Positions 41,083 to 50,042 of a stretch of DNA of 64,000 bases are shown here, in pieces. The notes beneath the pieces are model-generated. The model ran no database searches, was not told the origin of the DNA, and was given only the letters and a program-made list of their open reading frames with translations. Source of the DNA: Palsa-872 sp036844615 (GTDB lineage Bacteria; Chloroflexota; Dormibacteria; Dormibacterales; Dormibacteraceae); NCBI GenBank assembly GCA_036844615.1, contig DAIUFK010000003.1, positions 24,376 through 88,375 on the forward strand, given 5' to 3'. Every line of letters begins with the position of its first letter. Within the stretch, counting starts at the first letter, position 1. A program made the position numbers and the translations under genes.

Positions 41083-43466
41083 TTGCGCGCCTCCTTTCCG
41101 TTGCTTGACGCGTGCCGCGCGCCCTGCATCTGCTTCCAAAGCCGATCTGAGGTGGCGGGCATGTCAACGTGCTTGATGCCGAGCGGGCTCAGCGCGTCAC
41201 AGATTGCGTTGATGACCGCGGCGGTCGACGCGATGGTGCCTGCCTCACCGATACCCTTGACGCCGAGGTCGTTGCTGGGACTCGGGGTCACCGTGTTGTC
41301 GAGCTCGATCTTCGGCATCTCGTTGGCGGTCAGCATTGCGTAATCGAGGAACGTCGCCGAACGAAGCCTGCCTGTTTCGTCGTCGTAGACCATCTCCTCG
41401 AAGAGCGCCTGCGCGATGCCCTGCGCGATGCCACCGTGCAGCTGGCCCGCCACGATCATCGGGTTGATGACATTGCCGCAATCGTCGACTGCCACGTACT
41501 TCTGAATGTCGACAGCTCCTGTCTCCTGGTCCACCTCGACTACGGCGATGTGGGTGCCGAATGGCCAGACGAAGTTGGGCGGCTCGAAGTAGGCGACTGC
41601 CTCCAGTCCCTGCTCCATCCCTGCCGGCAGCTGGCCGTACGCGGCGAAGGCGATCTCGCCGAGAGCTTTGGATTTGTCGGGCGCGCCCTTGACGTGGAAC
41701 TTCCCCTGGTCGAACACGATGTCCTCTTCCGCCGCCTCGAGCAGGTGCGCTGCGACTTTCTTGCCCTTGTCGATGACCTTGTTGCAGGTGCGGAGAATCG
41801 CGATTCCGCCGACGGCTAGCGATCGCGAGCCATACGTGCCGTAGCCGAAGCCGGGTCCCTCGTTGGTGTCGCCGTGCCTGATGTCGATGGACTCCATCGG
41901 CACTCCCAGCGCGTCGGCGGCGATCTGGGCATGGGTCGTGTCATTGCCCTGCCCGTGGTTGTGAGTCCCTACGTAGACGCTGACGCCACCGGTTGGGTGG
42001 ATCTTCACCTGGGCCGACTCGGACAGCACAACGCCGCCTGTAGCAGGTCCTGTCGCCGCGCCCGGACCGAGGCCGCAGAGCTCGATCCACGTCGAGAGCC
42101 CGATGCCCATCAGCTTGCCGTGTTTGCGGCCTTCCTTCTGCTTCTTGCGCAGCTCTTCGTAACCGACGATCTTCAGCGCCTTGTCCATCGCCTTCTCGTA
42201 GTCGCCCGAGTCGATGGTGAGACCGAAGTTCTGGGTGAAGGGGAACTCTTCCTTGCGGATGAAGTTCTTCCGGCGCAGCTCGGCCGGGTCCATGTCGATC
42301 TCAACCGCAAGCAGGTCCATCATCCGCTCGGCGACGTGGGTCGCCTCAGGGCGGCCCGCGCCGCGATAGGGGTCGGTAGTGATCTTGTTGGTGAGCACGG
42401 CGACGGACCTCGAGGAAATCGCGTTCCAGTGGTAGGCGCCGCCCGCCATCAGGCAGGCGCAGGTCTGAAAGGCGCCGAAAGTGCCGATGTACGCGCCGGC
42501 GTCGAGCATCTGGGTGACGCGCATCCCAAGCAGGGTGCCGTCCTTCTTGGCGGCAACCTCCACGTCGAAGACCTGGCCGCGTCCCGCATATGCGTTCTGC
42601 ATGGCCTCGGTCCGCGTCTCGGTGTACTTGACAGCGCGGCTGAGGAGCTTGGCCGAGGCCGGGACCAGATAGTCCTCGGGGTAAGGGCTGATCTTGGATC
42701 CGAAGCCGCCGCCGACATCGTGCGATATGACTCGCAGGGAGTGCTCGCCCATGCCGAGCGCTCCGGAGACGAACAGCCGGATCCAGTGCGGGTTCTGGGT
42801 CGACATCCACATCGTCATGCGCTTGTCGAACGGGTCGAACTCGGCCATGACGACGCGGCTTTCCATCGGGTTTGGTGATAGACGCTGCTGGAGGATGCGC
42901 TCTTTGACCACGACATCCGCGGTCTTGAACGCCTCGTCAGTGGCGTCCCATGGAACGTAGGTGACGTCCCAGGCGATGTTGTCCTTCTGGTCGAGGTGCG
43001 CCTTCGGGCTGCCCGGCTTGAGCGCCTCCTCGATTTCCATCACTGCGGGCAACGTCTCGTAGTCGACATCGACGAGATCTGCCCCGTCGGCTGCCTGCGC
43101 GCGCGACTCGGCGATCACCACCGCGACGGGCTCGCCCTGGTAGCAGACCTCTTCTTTCGCGATGGGGTAGCGCGGAGGGTTGGCCAGCTTGATCGGAGCG
43201 AAGACAGGGGCGACCGGAAACGTCGCGGGGCCGCCGATGACGTCCTTGAAGTCGTCAGCCGTGTAGACGGCAAGCACACCTGGGGCCTTCTTGGCCGCGT
43301 CGACGCCGATGCTGAGGATCTTGGCGTGCGCATGAGGGCTGCGAACGACTGCGAGATGCACGAGGCCAGGCCGGGTGAGGTCGTCGGTGTAGCGGCCGTG
43401 TCCGGTGATCAACCGAGGATCTTCGCGGCGGTGAATCTTGGCGCCAACCATCTGGGAAACGGCCAT
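41079..43466 (-). CDS. coxL: Molybdenum hydroxylase large subunit, CoxL form II type
   Basis: A 795-residue molybdopterin-cytosine-dinucleotide-binding subunit. VGGGFGSK (251-258), the active-site loop PYRGAGRPEA (366-375) and the catalytic Glu in GVKGIGEAGT are visible. The loop is the AYRGAGR type of form II enzymes, not the AYXCSFR loop of true (form I) aerobic CO dehydrogenases, so the copper-binding Cys is missing. Gene order S-L-M is also typical of form II. CO oxidation is therefore uncertain; a purine, aldehyde or aromatic substrate is as likely. Confidence 0.9.
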   Translation of the reverse strand: MAVSQMVGAKIHRREDPRLITGHGRYTDDLTRPGLVHLAVVRSPHAHAKILSIGVDAAKKAPGVLAVYTADDFKDVIGGPATFPVAPVFAPIKLANPPRYPIAKEEVCYQGEPVAVVIAESRAQAADGADLVDVDYETLPAVMEIEEALKPGSPKAHLDQKDNIAWDVTYVPWDATDEAFKTADVVVKERILQQRLSPNPMESRVVMAEFDPFDKRMTMWMSTQNPHWIRLFVSGALGMGEHSLRVISHDVGGGFGSKISPYPEDYLVPASAKLLSRAVKYTETRTEAMQNAYAGRGQVFDVEVAAKKDGTLLGMRVTQMLDAGAYIGTFGAFQTCACLMAGGAYHWNAISSRSVAVLTNKITTDPYRGAGRPEATHVAERMMDLLAVEIDMDPAELRRKNFIRKEEFPFTQNFGLTIDSGDYEKAMDKALKIVGYEELRKKQKEGRKHGKLMGIGLSTWIELCGLGPGAATGPATGGVVLSESAQVKIHPTGGVSVYVGTHNHGQGNDTTHAQIAADALGVPMESIDIRHGDTNEGPGFGYGTYGSRSLAVGGIAILRTCNKVIDKGKKVAAHLLEAAEEDIVFDQGKFHVKGAPDKSKALGEIAFAAYGQLPAGMEQGLEAVAYFEPPNFVWPFGTHIAVVEVDQETGAVDIQKYVAVDDCGNVINPMIVAGQLHGGIAQGIAQALFEEMVYDDETGRLRSATFLDYAMLTANEMPKIELDNTVTPSPSNDLGVKGIGEAGTIASTAAVINAICDALSPLGIKHVDMPATSDRLWKQMQGARHASSNGKEARK

Positions 43467-43468
43467 GT

Positions 43469-43984
43469 CTACTCCCCTCCCGTGGTCGCTGCCGCGGTGG
43501 TCGGGTGCTTGGCTTTACCGCCCATTGCCTTGGCCGCTGACTGCACGGACTTGACGATGTTCACGTACCCCGTGCAACGGCAGAGGTTTCCCTCCAGCCC
43601 CTGACGGATCTCGTCCTCGGTGGGGTTCGGGTTCTGCTCGAGCAGATAAGCCGCGGCCATGATGAAGCCCGGGGTGCAGAAGCCGCACTGAAGGCCGTGC
43701 TCGTCCCAGAACGCCTGCTGAAGCGGATGCAGCTCGCCGTCCTTGGCCATGCCCTCGATGGTGGTCAGGCTCTTTCCCTCAGCCTGGACCGCGAACATCG
43801 TGCAGCTCTTGATGGCCATGCCATCGACCAGGATGGTGCACGCGCCACACTGGCTGGTGTCGCAGCCTATGTGCGTCCCGGTGAGGCCGACGACATCTCG
43901 CAGGTAGTGCACGAGCAGCAGACGGGGCTCGACCTCGTGCTCATGCCGGTGGCCGTTAACGGTGGTCGCGACCTTGTGCTTCAT
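43469..43984 (-). CDS. coxS: Molybdenum hydroxylase 2Fe-2S small subunit
   Basis: A 171-residue iron-sulfur subunit with the plant-type cluster CDTSQCGACTILVDG and the second, C-terminal cluster CGFCTPGFIMAA plus CRCTGYVNIVKSV. It carries electrons from the molybdenum centre to FAD. It is the first gene of the coxSLM operon and has a strong ribosome-binding site (GGGAGGAG) before ATG 43984. A short Ala/Thr-rich tail follows the domain. It diverges from coxG across 175 bases. Confidence 0.95.
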   Translation of the reverse strand: MKHKVATTVNGHRHEHEVEPRLLLVHYLRDVVGLTGTHIGCDTSQCGACTILVDGMAIKSCTMFAVQAEGKSLTTIEGMAKDGELHPLQQAFWDEHGLQCGFCTPGFIMAAAYLLEQNPNPTEDEIRQGLEGNLCRCTGYVNIVKSVQSAAKAMGGKAKHPTTAAATTGGE

Positions 43985-44143
43985 ACGACTCCTCCCAATC
44001 GACGTTGGCGGCGCCCCACAGCGCCGAAATCTTGTCAGTGGATCGGACCAGTGACGGCCCGCGACGGGACTTTATCGAGTGTTTGGGTGGCGGGGAACCT
44101 CATACCCTCGTGGGCTGGCCGAAGGTTTACCTGTCTATTGCGC

Positions 44144-44149
44144 TACTTT
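44144..44149 (+). promoter_or_regulatory. -10 hexamer for coxG (TACTTT)
   Basis: TACTTT ends 10 bases before the ATG at 44160. It falls in the 175-base divergent region that must also carry the coxSLM promoter. Confidence 0.4.
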
Positions 44150-44159
44150 TAGCGGCGAA

Positions 44160-44762
44160 ATGCAACTAGAAAATTCATTCACGGTGGGAGCGCCACCCGA
44201 TCGCGTGTTCGCCTACCTGCTCGATGTCAACAAGATAGTGAGCTGCGTGCCCGGCGCCGAGCTGTCCGAGGTCGTCGATCCGACCACCTTCAAAGGCAAG
44301 GTCAAGATCAAGGTCGGCCCGATCACCGTCGCCTACAGCGGCACGGCGCGGATCGCCGACCGGGACGACGCCAACCACGCCGCCACTCTCGAAGCGGACG
44401 GCCGTGAGACCACGGGCCCAGGCTCGGCACGGGCCAAGGCCCGCATGACAGTCGAGGCGGACGGCCAGGGTTCGATCGTCAAGATCGTGACCGATTACAG
44501 CGTCGCCGGCCGCGTCGCCCAGTTCGGCCGCGGCGTGATGGAGGACGTCTCGCGCCGCATCGTCAACGACATGGCGGCGTGCATCAAGGCCAACGTCGAG
44601 GCAGCCGAGCCAGGGGCCGTCGCCGGAGGCTCAAGTGGCGACGCGAGCAACGCCGAGCGTGTTGCGGCGCCCGCGGTCACATCGAAACCGGTGAACGCGA
44701 TAGGCCTTCTGTTCTCAGTCCTCTGGTCGAGAGTGCGAGGACTGTTCGGGGCGAAAACCTAA
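44160..44762 (+). CDS. coxG: CoxG-like SRPBCC protein
   Basis: A 200-residue protein. Residues 1-150 form an SRPBCC (START-like) lipid-binding fold with FTVGAPPDRVFAYLLDVNKI, CVPGAEL and FKGKVKIKVGPITVAYSG, the CoxG signature. A low-complexity linker leads to a C-terminal hydrophobic/amphipathic helix (AIGLLFSVLWSRVRGLFG), probably a membrane anchor. CoxG has been implicated in attaching CO dehydrogenase to the membrane and handing electrons to menaquinone; here it diverges from coxSLM. The frame opens at 44079, but homology starts at MQLENSF. The stop overlaps the convergent gene. Confidence 0.9.
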   Translation: MQLENSFTVGAPPDRVFAYLLDVNKIVSCVPGAELSEVVDPTTFKGKVKIKVGPITVAYSGTARIADRDDANHAATLEADGRETTGPGSARAKARMTVEADGQGSIVKIVTDYSVAGRVAQFGRGVMEDVSRRIVNDMAACIKANVEAAEPGAVAGGSSGDASNAERVAAPAVTSKPVNAIGLLFSVLWSRVRGLFGAKT

Positions 44763-45268
44763 CCCAGATACAACGCAAGCATGTGGGCGCGATTCACCCA
44801 TATGACTGGTTGGGTCCAGGTCTTGCCGCTGACTCCGATGATGGTGACAGTGACGTCGACAAGGGCGAAGAACGGGTTCTTCAAGAGCACCTCGGCGTGC
44901 ATCTTGGGCTCTAGGGCTTTGGGAAACTCCGCGGCGCCCGCAACCATGAAATTGGCGGCCTGGTACATCGCGTAGCGCCTGTTCACCTCCAGCTGGTCGG
45001 GGGGCGGCGGCTCGGGCTCGACCGTCCTGATCCCTCCGATGAGCGCTTTGCTGAACAATCCCTCGGGCACTCCGTTCAGCGGCACCGCTCCGGGGAGCAA
45101 CGGCTCGGCGCTGACATTCTTGAGATGGAAGTAAGGCTCCGTGTCGTTCATCGTCTCTCGAAGGCGACCCCGAATCTGGATCTCGCCGGTCAGCCGCTGG
45201 TACGCCGTCAGCACGTCCACCTTGCTCCACGCGACGTTGGGGTTGATCATCCCGCTTGTCCCAGGCAT
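44759..45268 (-). CDS. Hypothetical protein downstream of coxG
   Basis: A 169-residue soluble protein that I cannot assign. It is rich in beta-strand-like segments (TGEIQIRGRLRETMND, HAEVLLKNPFFALVDVTVTI) with a Pro-rich loop EPEPPPPDQL, and has no signal peptide. ATG 45268 is preferred over 45250 because TATCCT (45277-45282) lies 8 bases upstream, the leaderless pattern seen elsewhere. It converges on coxG and diverges from an amidase gene, so it is not obviously part of the cox operon. Confidence 0.65.
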   Translation of the reverse strand: MPGTSGMINPNVAWSKVDVLTAYQRLTGEIQIRGRLRETMNDTEPYFHLKNVSAEPLLPGAVPLNGVPEGLFSKALIGGIRTVEPEPPPPDQLEVNRRYAMYQAANFMVAGAAEFPKALEPKMHAEVLLKNPFFALVDVTVTIIGVSGKTWTQPVIWVNRAHMLALYLG

Positions 45269-45276
45269 CGCGAGGG

Positions 45277-45282
45277 AGGATA
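45277..45282 (-). promoter_or_regulatory. -10 hexamer for the gene at 44759-45268 (TATCCT)
   Basis: On the reverse strand TATCCT ends 8 bases before ATG 45268 and decides between the two possible starts. Confidence 0.45.
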
Positions 45283-45319
45283 ACTCGCCGGACCTTAGGT
45301 CCGCTGCAGAATTGGAGCG

Positions 45320-46471
45320 ATGGAGCTTGCACAGGCGCGCAAACGCATCCTCGAGCGCGCCGACCTGAACGCGTTCATCTCCGTCTCGTCAGAGGAAGGC
45401 AAGGGCACCGTCGTCGCTGTCAAAGACCTCGTCGACGTCGCGGGAATGGTGACGACCGGGGGCGGCGTGATCCTCCCGAACGAGCCGGCTGCCCAGGATG
45501 CGCCAGTCATCCGAAGACTTCGCGATGAGGGATGCGTCATCGTCGGCAAGGCGAACCTGCACGAGTTCGCCTACGGGGTGACCAGCGTCAACCCTCACTA
45601 CGGGGCCGTCCGCAATCCCCACGACATCGAGCGGGTGGCCGGCGGCTCCTCGGGCGGGTCGGCGGTGGCGGTGGCCGCCGGCATGTGCGACTGGGCGGTG
45701 GGCAGCGACACAGGCGGCTCGATCCGCGTCCCCGCCTCGTTCTGCGGAGTCGTCGGATTCAAGCCGGCGATCGGCAGCATCGACATCAACGGGGTGATAC
45801 CGCTGAGCCGGTCGCTCGACACCCTCGGCCCGCTGGCGGCCGACGTGATAGGGGCAGCCCGCGCCTATTCGATGATGTCGGGCGAGACGATGCCGCGCGA
45901 GCTGGGGCGGGAACCTCGGCTCGCGATCCCCGCAGGCTGGGTCACCGGCCTGGACGAGCAGACCGCCAAGGCCTGGCAGCTCGTTTCCGCCGGGCTGCCC
46001 GAGGTCGACTTCATGAATCGCGAGATGCTCCACAGCGCCGGCCTCACGATCCTGCTCGTCGAAGCTGCCGTCTACCACCGGCGTTGGGCAGCCGAATACC
46101 CGGAGAAATACGGCGCTGACGTGATCGGGCACATCCGGCGTGGGTTGGAGGTCCTGGCTGTCGACTTCGATGAGGCGATGGTCGCCCTGCCGAGGCTGCG
46201 CCTGGACGCCATGCGGGCAATGGAGGGGATCGACGCGCTGGTCCTGCCCGCCACCGCCATCGTCGCTCCCGCGCTCGACGCCGGAATCGAGGTGCGCGAG
46301 CCGATCACGCGATTCACTCGACCTTTCAACACGACAGGCCAGCCGGTGGTCACCGTGCCGGCCCCTGTGCGCGGGCTTCCCGTCGGCATCCAGGTGGTCG
46401 GCCGCACGAACAGCGGAGCGATCACGGCCGCGGCATGGTTGGAAGCGAAGTGGAAAACGCTCACCCCATGA
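45320..46471 (+). CDS. Amidase-signature-family hydrolase
   Basis: A 383-residue amidase. The catalytic Ser-cisSer-Lys set is visible: Lys in VVAVKDLVDVAG, cis-Ser in GGSSGGSAVAVAAG and the nucleophile Ser in GSDTGGSIRVPASFCG. It is shorter than GatA (about 480 residues), and no gatB or gatC is near, so it is a general amide hydrolase rather than part of GatCAB. ATG 45320 is preceded by TTGGAGCG. The stop overlaps the methyltransferase start as ATGA. Confidence 0.9.
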   Translation: MELAQARKRILERADLNAFISVSSEEGKGTVVAVKDLVDVAGMVTTGGGVILPNEPAAQDAPVIRRLRDEGCVIVGKANLHEFAYGVTSVNPHYGAVRNPHDIERVAGGSSGGSAVAVAAGMCDWAVGSDTGGSIRVPASFCGVVGFKPAIGSIDINGVIPLSRSLDTLGPLAADVIGAARAYSMMSGETMPRELGREPRLAIPAGWVTGLDEQTAKAWQLVSAGLPEVDFMNREMLHSAGLTILLVEAAVYHRRWAAEYPEKYGADVIGHIRRGLEVLAVDFDEAMVALPRLRLDAMRAMEGIDALVLPATAIVAPALDAGIEVREPITRFTRPFNTTGQPVVTVPAPVRGLPVGIQVVGRTNSGAITAAAWLEAKWKTLTP

Positions 46472-47289
46472 AGTCCAAGGAGCTCTTCCCTCCCGTCTTC
46501 AGCCGCCACGCCGTCGCCTATCAGCGACGCCTCGAGGACATCATGTCCCGCGGCGAGTCGGTAGGCCGCATGCGCGCCCTCGAGCTTGTCGACGCGCGGC
46601 CCGGGATGAGAATCCTCGACCTCGCCTGCGGGCCCGGCACCCTGAGCCGCCGCCTTGCAGTCCTGGTGGCCCCCCACGGAGAGGTGGTGGGTGTCGACCT
46701 AGCGGCAGGGATGATCGACCTCGCACGTAACGCAAACATCCCCAACGCGCGTTTCGACATCATGGACATCGAGCAGCTCTCCTTCGACGACGGCTCGTTC
46801 GACGCGGCGATATGCGGCCATGGGTTCCAGTTCGCCTCGGACCTGCCGCGGGCGATGACCGAGGCACGCCGCGTGCTCCGGCCGCATGGCAGCCTTGCCG
46901 CCAGCGTGCCCGCCGTCATGCACGTTGAATCGGTGTGGGCGCTACTGGATCCGATCGTCGATCGATGGTTGCCGCCCGCGCCAAAGGCGATCGACCAGGT
47001 CGCAACGCGCACCACGGTCAACGACGCAGCCGCGTGGCGGCAGGCAGCCCTCGGTGCAGGCTTCACGTCCGCAGCGGTCGAGGTGCTCGCAGAAGCCGTC
47101 CACTGGGAGTCGGCGGAGCACCTCGTCTCAATGTGCGCCGGCTGGTGGGATTGCGCTTCACGGCTCGAAGGAATCGACCGCAAATCGCGTCAGGCATTCA
47201 TGGAGGATGCGATCGCAACCCTCCGCCGTGACCATCCCGGCGCGATCGAAACCAAAGGGAAGAACCATGTGCTTTTCGCGCAGGCGTGA
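46468..47289 (+). CDS. Class I SAM-dependent methyltransferase
   Basis: A 273-residue methyltransferase. SAM-binding motif I is ILDLACGPGTLSRRLA, motif II VVGVDLAAGMIDLARN, then IEQLSFDDGSFDAAICGHGFQF and ARRVLRPHGSLAASV. This resembles the UbiE/MenG and small-molecule C-methyltransferase group. A role in menaquinone methylation is possible but not demonstrated, because the gene is 13 kb from the men genes. ATG 46468 overlaps the amidase stop, and its own stop overlaps the next gene as GTGA. Confidence 0.85.
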   Translation: MKSKELFPPVFSRHAVAYQRRLEDIMSRGESVGRMRALELVDARPGMRILDLACGPGTLSRRLAVLVAPHGEVVGVDLAAGMIDLARNANIPNARFDIMDIEQLSFDDGSFDAAICGHGFQFASDLPRAMTEARRVLRPHGSLAASVPAVMHVESVWALLDPIVDRWLPPAPKAIDQVATRTTVNDAAAWRQAALGAGFTSAAVEVLAEAVHWESAEHLVSMCAGWWDCASRLEGIDRKSRQAFMEDAIATLRRDHPGAIETKGKNHVLFAQA

Positions 47290-48704
47290 TGCGTTCGGCG
47301 GGATCAATCGTTAAAGTCGCGCCGGCGCGCTGGCGAGGCGCCGGCGCAATCCTCCTGGTCGCATCACTGATTGGATGCACGACGACCGAGAGCTCGGCGC
47401 CGCCGACGCCTGCGGTGGCGATCTCGCCGAGCCCCTCGCCAAGCCCAGTCGTATTTGGCCAACCGCAGTACCGCGCGCTCTGGGTGGATGCGTTCCATGA
47501 TGGGATGAAGTCGCCTACCCAGATCGAGAGGCTGGTCGCCGACGCCCATCGGGCGAACCTGAACGCGTTGATCGTCCAGGTGCGAAAGCGGGGTGATGCA
47601 TATTTCAACGTGGCGGACGAGCCGCGCGCCACAGATATCGTGGGGGCCAAAGCTTTCGACCCTCTGGCGTATGTCATCCAGCTCGCGCACGCGATGACGC
47701 CGCGGATCGAGGTGCACGCGTGGCTCAACACTTTCTTCGTGGGCGACAACAGCGCCGTCTATCGGGAGCACGGCTCGCAATGGGGCAACCGCGACGTCAA
47801 CGGGACCAAGAGCGGGTATCTGGACCCCGGTGTGCCGGAGGTGCTGGCCTACACGCACAAGGTCTTCATGGACGTGGCGATGAATTACGACGTCGACGGA
47901 CTGCACATGGACTTCGTCCGCTACCCAGGAGTCGATTGGGGTTATAGCCCCGAAGCGCTTGCGCTGTTCATGACCGAGACAAAGGCCACGAGCACGCCTT
48001 CGCCTGACGACGAAAAGTGGAAATCGTGGCGAAGGGTCCGCGTCACCAATTTCGTCCGAGACCTGCATTCCGACCTCAAGCGAGTCAAGCCGAATTTGAA
48101 GCTCAGCGGTGCGCTTATCTGTTTCGGAGGCGCACCTGCAAGCGCCACGCTTGCAGATTGGGCAGGAACTTCCGCCTATCAATCGGTCTTCCAGGATTGG
48201 CGGGCCTGGATGATCAACGGGTACCTCGACTTCGGTGTACCGATGAACTACGACAGCGACTGGATGGGTCTCGAGCAGTACTGGTTCGGACGCTGGGTCG
48301 ATTTTGAGAAGGCCTCGGGTTTCGGCAACCGCATTCTCACCGGCGTCGGCGCGTTTCTGAACTACCCGGAGGACACTCTCGCCCAGATACGAAAGGCGCT
48401 CGGGCCATCCGCCAGCGGCAAGCACGTGCTCGGGATAGCCATCTATTCATACGGTTCGACCTCGGTGTATGGCAACGCAGATTTCTACAACGACAAATCG
48501 CTTGCGGCAGGCCTGCCGCGCCAGCCCTATTACGGCAACGTCACCCACAGGGAGCCTGCCGCGACGCGAGCACGCTCGTTCAACAATTCATTCATGACGC
48601 AACTGTCGAGGCCCGACATCTACTGGGATGTGCAGCTCGGTTGGGTCGCAACCAAGGCTGTCTTCACAAAGCCCGCCGAGGTGCCGGCCGTGCCGGCCCG
48701 CTGA
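47286..48704 (+). CDS. Glycosidase-like (GHL10/DUF187-type) lipoprotein
   Basis: A 472-residue exported protein. A basic n-region is followed by LLVASLIGC, a lipobox whose Cys should be modified by the lgt product, then a Thr/Ser/Pro linker. The rest is a TIM-barrel glycosidase-like domain: YRALWVDAFHDGMKSP, ANLNALIVQVRKRGDAYF, RIEVHAWLNTF and YDVDGLHMDFVRYPG match the GHL10 family, proposed to act on polysaccharides. GTG 47286 or ATG 47289 start it, overlapping the methyltransferase stop. A membrane protein gene follows 2 bases later. Confidence 0.85.
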   Translation: MMRSAGSIVKVAPARWRGAGAILLVASLIGCTTTESSAPPTPAVAISPSPSPSPVVFGQPQYRALWVDAFHDGMKSPTQIERLVADAHRANLNALIVQVRKRGDAYFNVADEPRATDIVGAKAFDPLAYVIQLAHAMTPRIEVHAWLNTFFVGDNSAVYREHGSQWGNRDVNGTKSGYLDPGVPEVLAYTHKVFMDVAMNYDVDGLHMDFVRYPGVDWGYSPEALALFMTETKATSTPSPDDEKWKSWRRVRVTNFVRDLHSDLKRVKPNLKLSGALICFGGAPASATLADWAGTSAYQSVFQDWRAWMINGYLDFGVPMNYDSDWMGLEQYWFGRWVDFEKASGFGNRILTGVGAFLNYPEDTLAQIRKALGPSASGKHVLGIAIYSYGSTSVYGNADFYNDKSLAAGLPRQPYYGNVTHREPAATRARSFNNSFMTQLSRPDIYWDVQLGWVATKAVFTKPAEVPAVPAR

Positions 48705-48706
48705 CC

Positions 48707-49096
48707 GTGCCCAAGGCGAGCACCCTCCTGCGCCTGCTCACTTTCGCGGTGCCCGCGGCACTCGCCATGGCCGGCGTGCAGCCCCTTCTCGGCGCTGCGG
48801 CGGGAGCGGTTGGCACTGGCTGGGCGATCGGCCTCGCGGCTCCGGCGATTGCAGCCGCCGCGCTCATCTTCGTAGTCGCGCGCCTCCTTGATCGTGGCGA
48901 CCTTGTGCAACCTCCCTGGTACACGGCGTGGTTGCTTCTCCCCGGCTCATTCCTGCTCGCCGGCGCCGCCGCGATGTGCATCTTCGGAGCCCTGGTGGAA
49001 TTTCCAACCATCACGTCGACCATGTGGACCCTGCTGGTTATCGGCGCACTGTCGTGGGCGACGGCGATGGCCTTGGTACGCAAAGCGTCGCACTGA
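48707..49096 (+). CDS. Small multi-pass membrane protein
   Basis: A 129-residue protein with about four hydrophobic segments (LLTFAVPAALAMAGVQPLLG, GLAAPAIAAAALIFVVARLL, WLLLPGSFLLAGAAAMCIFG and MWTLLVIGALSWATAMALV). No motif identifies a function. GTG 48707 lies 2 bases after the lipoprotein stop and is chosen because upstream codons overlap that gene. It may assist or share the membrane site of the lipoprotein. Confidence 0.65.
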   Translation: MPKASTLLRLLTFAVPAALAMAGVQPLLGAAAGAVGTGWAIGLAAPAIAAAALIFVVARLLDRGDLVQPPWYTAWLLLPGSFLLAGAAAMCIFGALVEFPTITSTMWTLLVIGALSWATAMALVRKASH

Positions 49097-49124
49097 AATA
49101 AGAGACGAGGCGCCGAGAGCTGGC

Positions 49125-50036
49125 CTAGTCGGTTGCCCTCGTGTGCATCATCCTGGCGCCGTCGCCTGCGGTTCGGCGAAGGCAGACGCAGACCCACATC
49201 CGGTACGGCCTCCAACTCTCTGCCAGAGCCTGCAACTTTTCGAGGTCGGGCTCGTGGCCGAGCCCGTAAGCGTCGCGTACCGCGCCGGCCAGTCGCGGCT
49301 CACTGGCCGGCAGCTCATCGACAGCGCTGAGCGCCCTGAGCCGCACGAGCTGCGAGCCGAAATCTCCAATGCCATGCAGCTCCTTCAGCTGCCGCAGGGA
49401 CTCGTCGGGCGGCAGCGCGCGCAGCGTGTCAGTGTCCAGCGCGCCGGCAAGCGCGGCCGTGCCCAGCGCGTTCAGATATTCGACCTTTCGTCCAAACAGG
49501 CCATGGAACGCCTTGAGCTCGGTCAGGCGAGCCGGGTCCGGAAACACCCACAGCCGGTGCCCGTGGACGTCCACCTCGTGGCCGAGCTCGCGACTCATCC
49601 GGTCCTTGACGCCCTGCCCTTGGAGCATTGAGATTCGCGATGAGATGAGGCACCAGGCAGCGGCCTCGTAAGCGTTCGACCAGTTCACAGGCCGGAAGCC
49701 CGGGTACATGCGCTGGAGATTGGCAACCACCGGGTCGCGCCGGCCGACCTCGGGCCATCCGCGGCCGTCGACGTCGAGGCTCAGAATGCGCGCGACCTGC
49801 CGTCGGGCAGAAGCGGCGTCCACGCCCCCGTAGACCGTCCCGCTGATGCGTCCGGTGGAGTCCTGGATCAGGCACACGCCGACCGGCTCCCATCCGTCGT
49901 CGGCCAGGAAGGCCAGGTGAAGGTGGCCGGCTTTGGCGTCGCCTGCTGCGGGCGCCTGGTGCCAGGCGCCGATGAATTCGGCGCTCTCCTCGAGCGAAAA
50001 GTCGCCTAGCGGTTCGAGCTCAAAGGTGGTGGCGAC
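49125..50036 (-). CDS. AlkA-like DNA-3-methyladenine glycosylase, no standard start codon
   Basis: An HhH-GPD base-excision glycosylase. The first standard start is GTG 49877, but the conserved N-terminal domain continues upstream in the same frame: ATTFELEPLGDFSLEESAEF and HLHLAFLADDGWEPVGV. The frame is bounded by the TAG of the cold-shock gene (50043-50045). The only codon resembling a start there is GTC 50034-50036, giving 303 residues. The helix-hairpin-helix is LKELHGIGDFGSQL. The following DELPASEPRL has Glu where AlkA has its catalytic Asp (D..P..D pattern). Activity is therefore uncertain. Confidence 0.75.
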   Translation of the reverse strand, partial: VATTFELEPLGDFSLEESAEFIGAWHQAPAAGDAKAGHLHLAFLADDGWEPVGVCLIQDSTGRISGTVYGGVDAASARRQVARILSLDVDGRGWPEVGRRDPVVANLQRMYPGFRPVNWSNAYEAAAWCLISSRISMLQGQGVKDRMSRELGHEVDVHGHRLWVFPDPARLTELKAFHGLFGRKVEYLNALGTAALAGALDTDTLRALPPDESLRQLKELHGIGDFGSQLVRLRALSAVDELPASEPRLAGAVRDAYGLGHEPDLEKLQALAESWRPYRMWVCVCLRRTAGDGARMMHTRATD

Positions 50037-50042
50037 GGCCGG

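Noticed and set aside
41874..42878. 334-codon forward frame opposite coxL
   Set aside because: It is antisense to conserved molybdenum-binding motifs and has no domain of its own.
41079..43984. True (form I) aerobic CO dehydrogenase
   Set aside because: The active-site loop is PYRGAGR and the gene order is S-L-M, both form II features; the copper-ligating Cys loop is missing.
45320..46471. GatA subunit of Glu-tRNA amidotransferase
   Set aside because: It is too short for GatA and no gatB or gatC is nearby.
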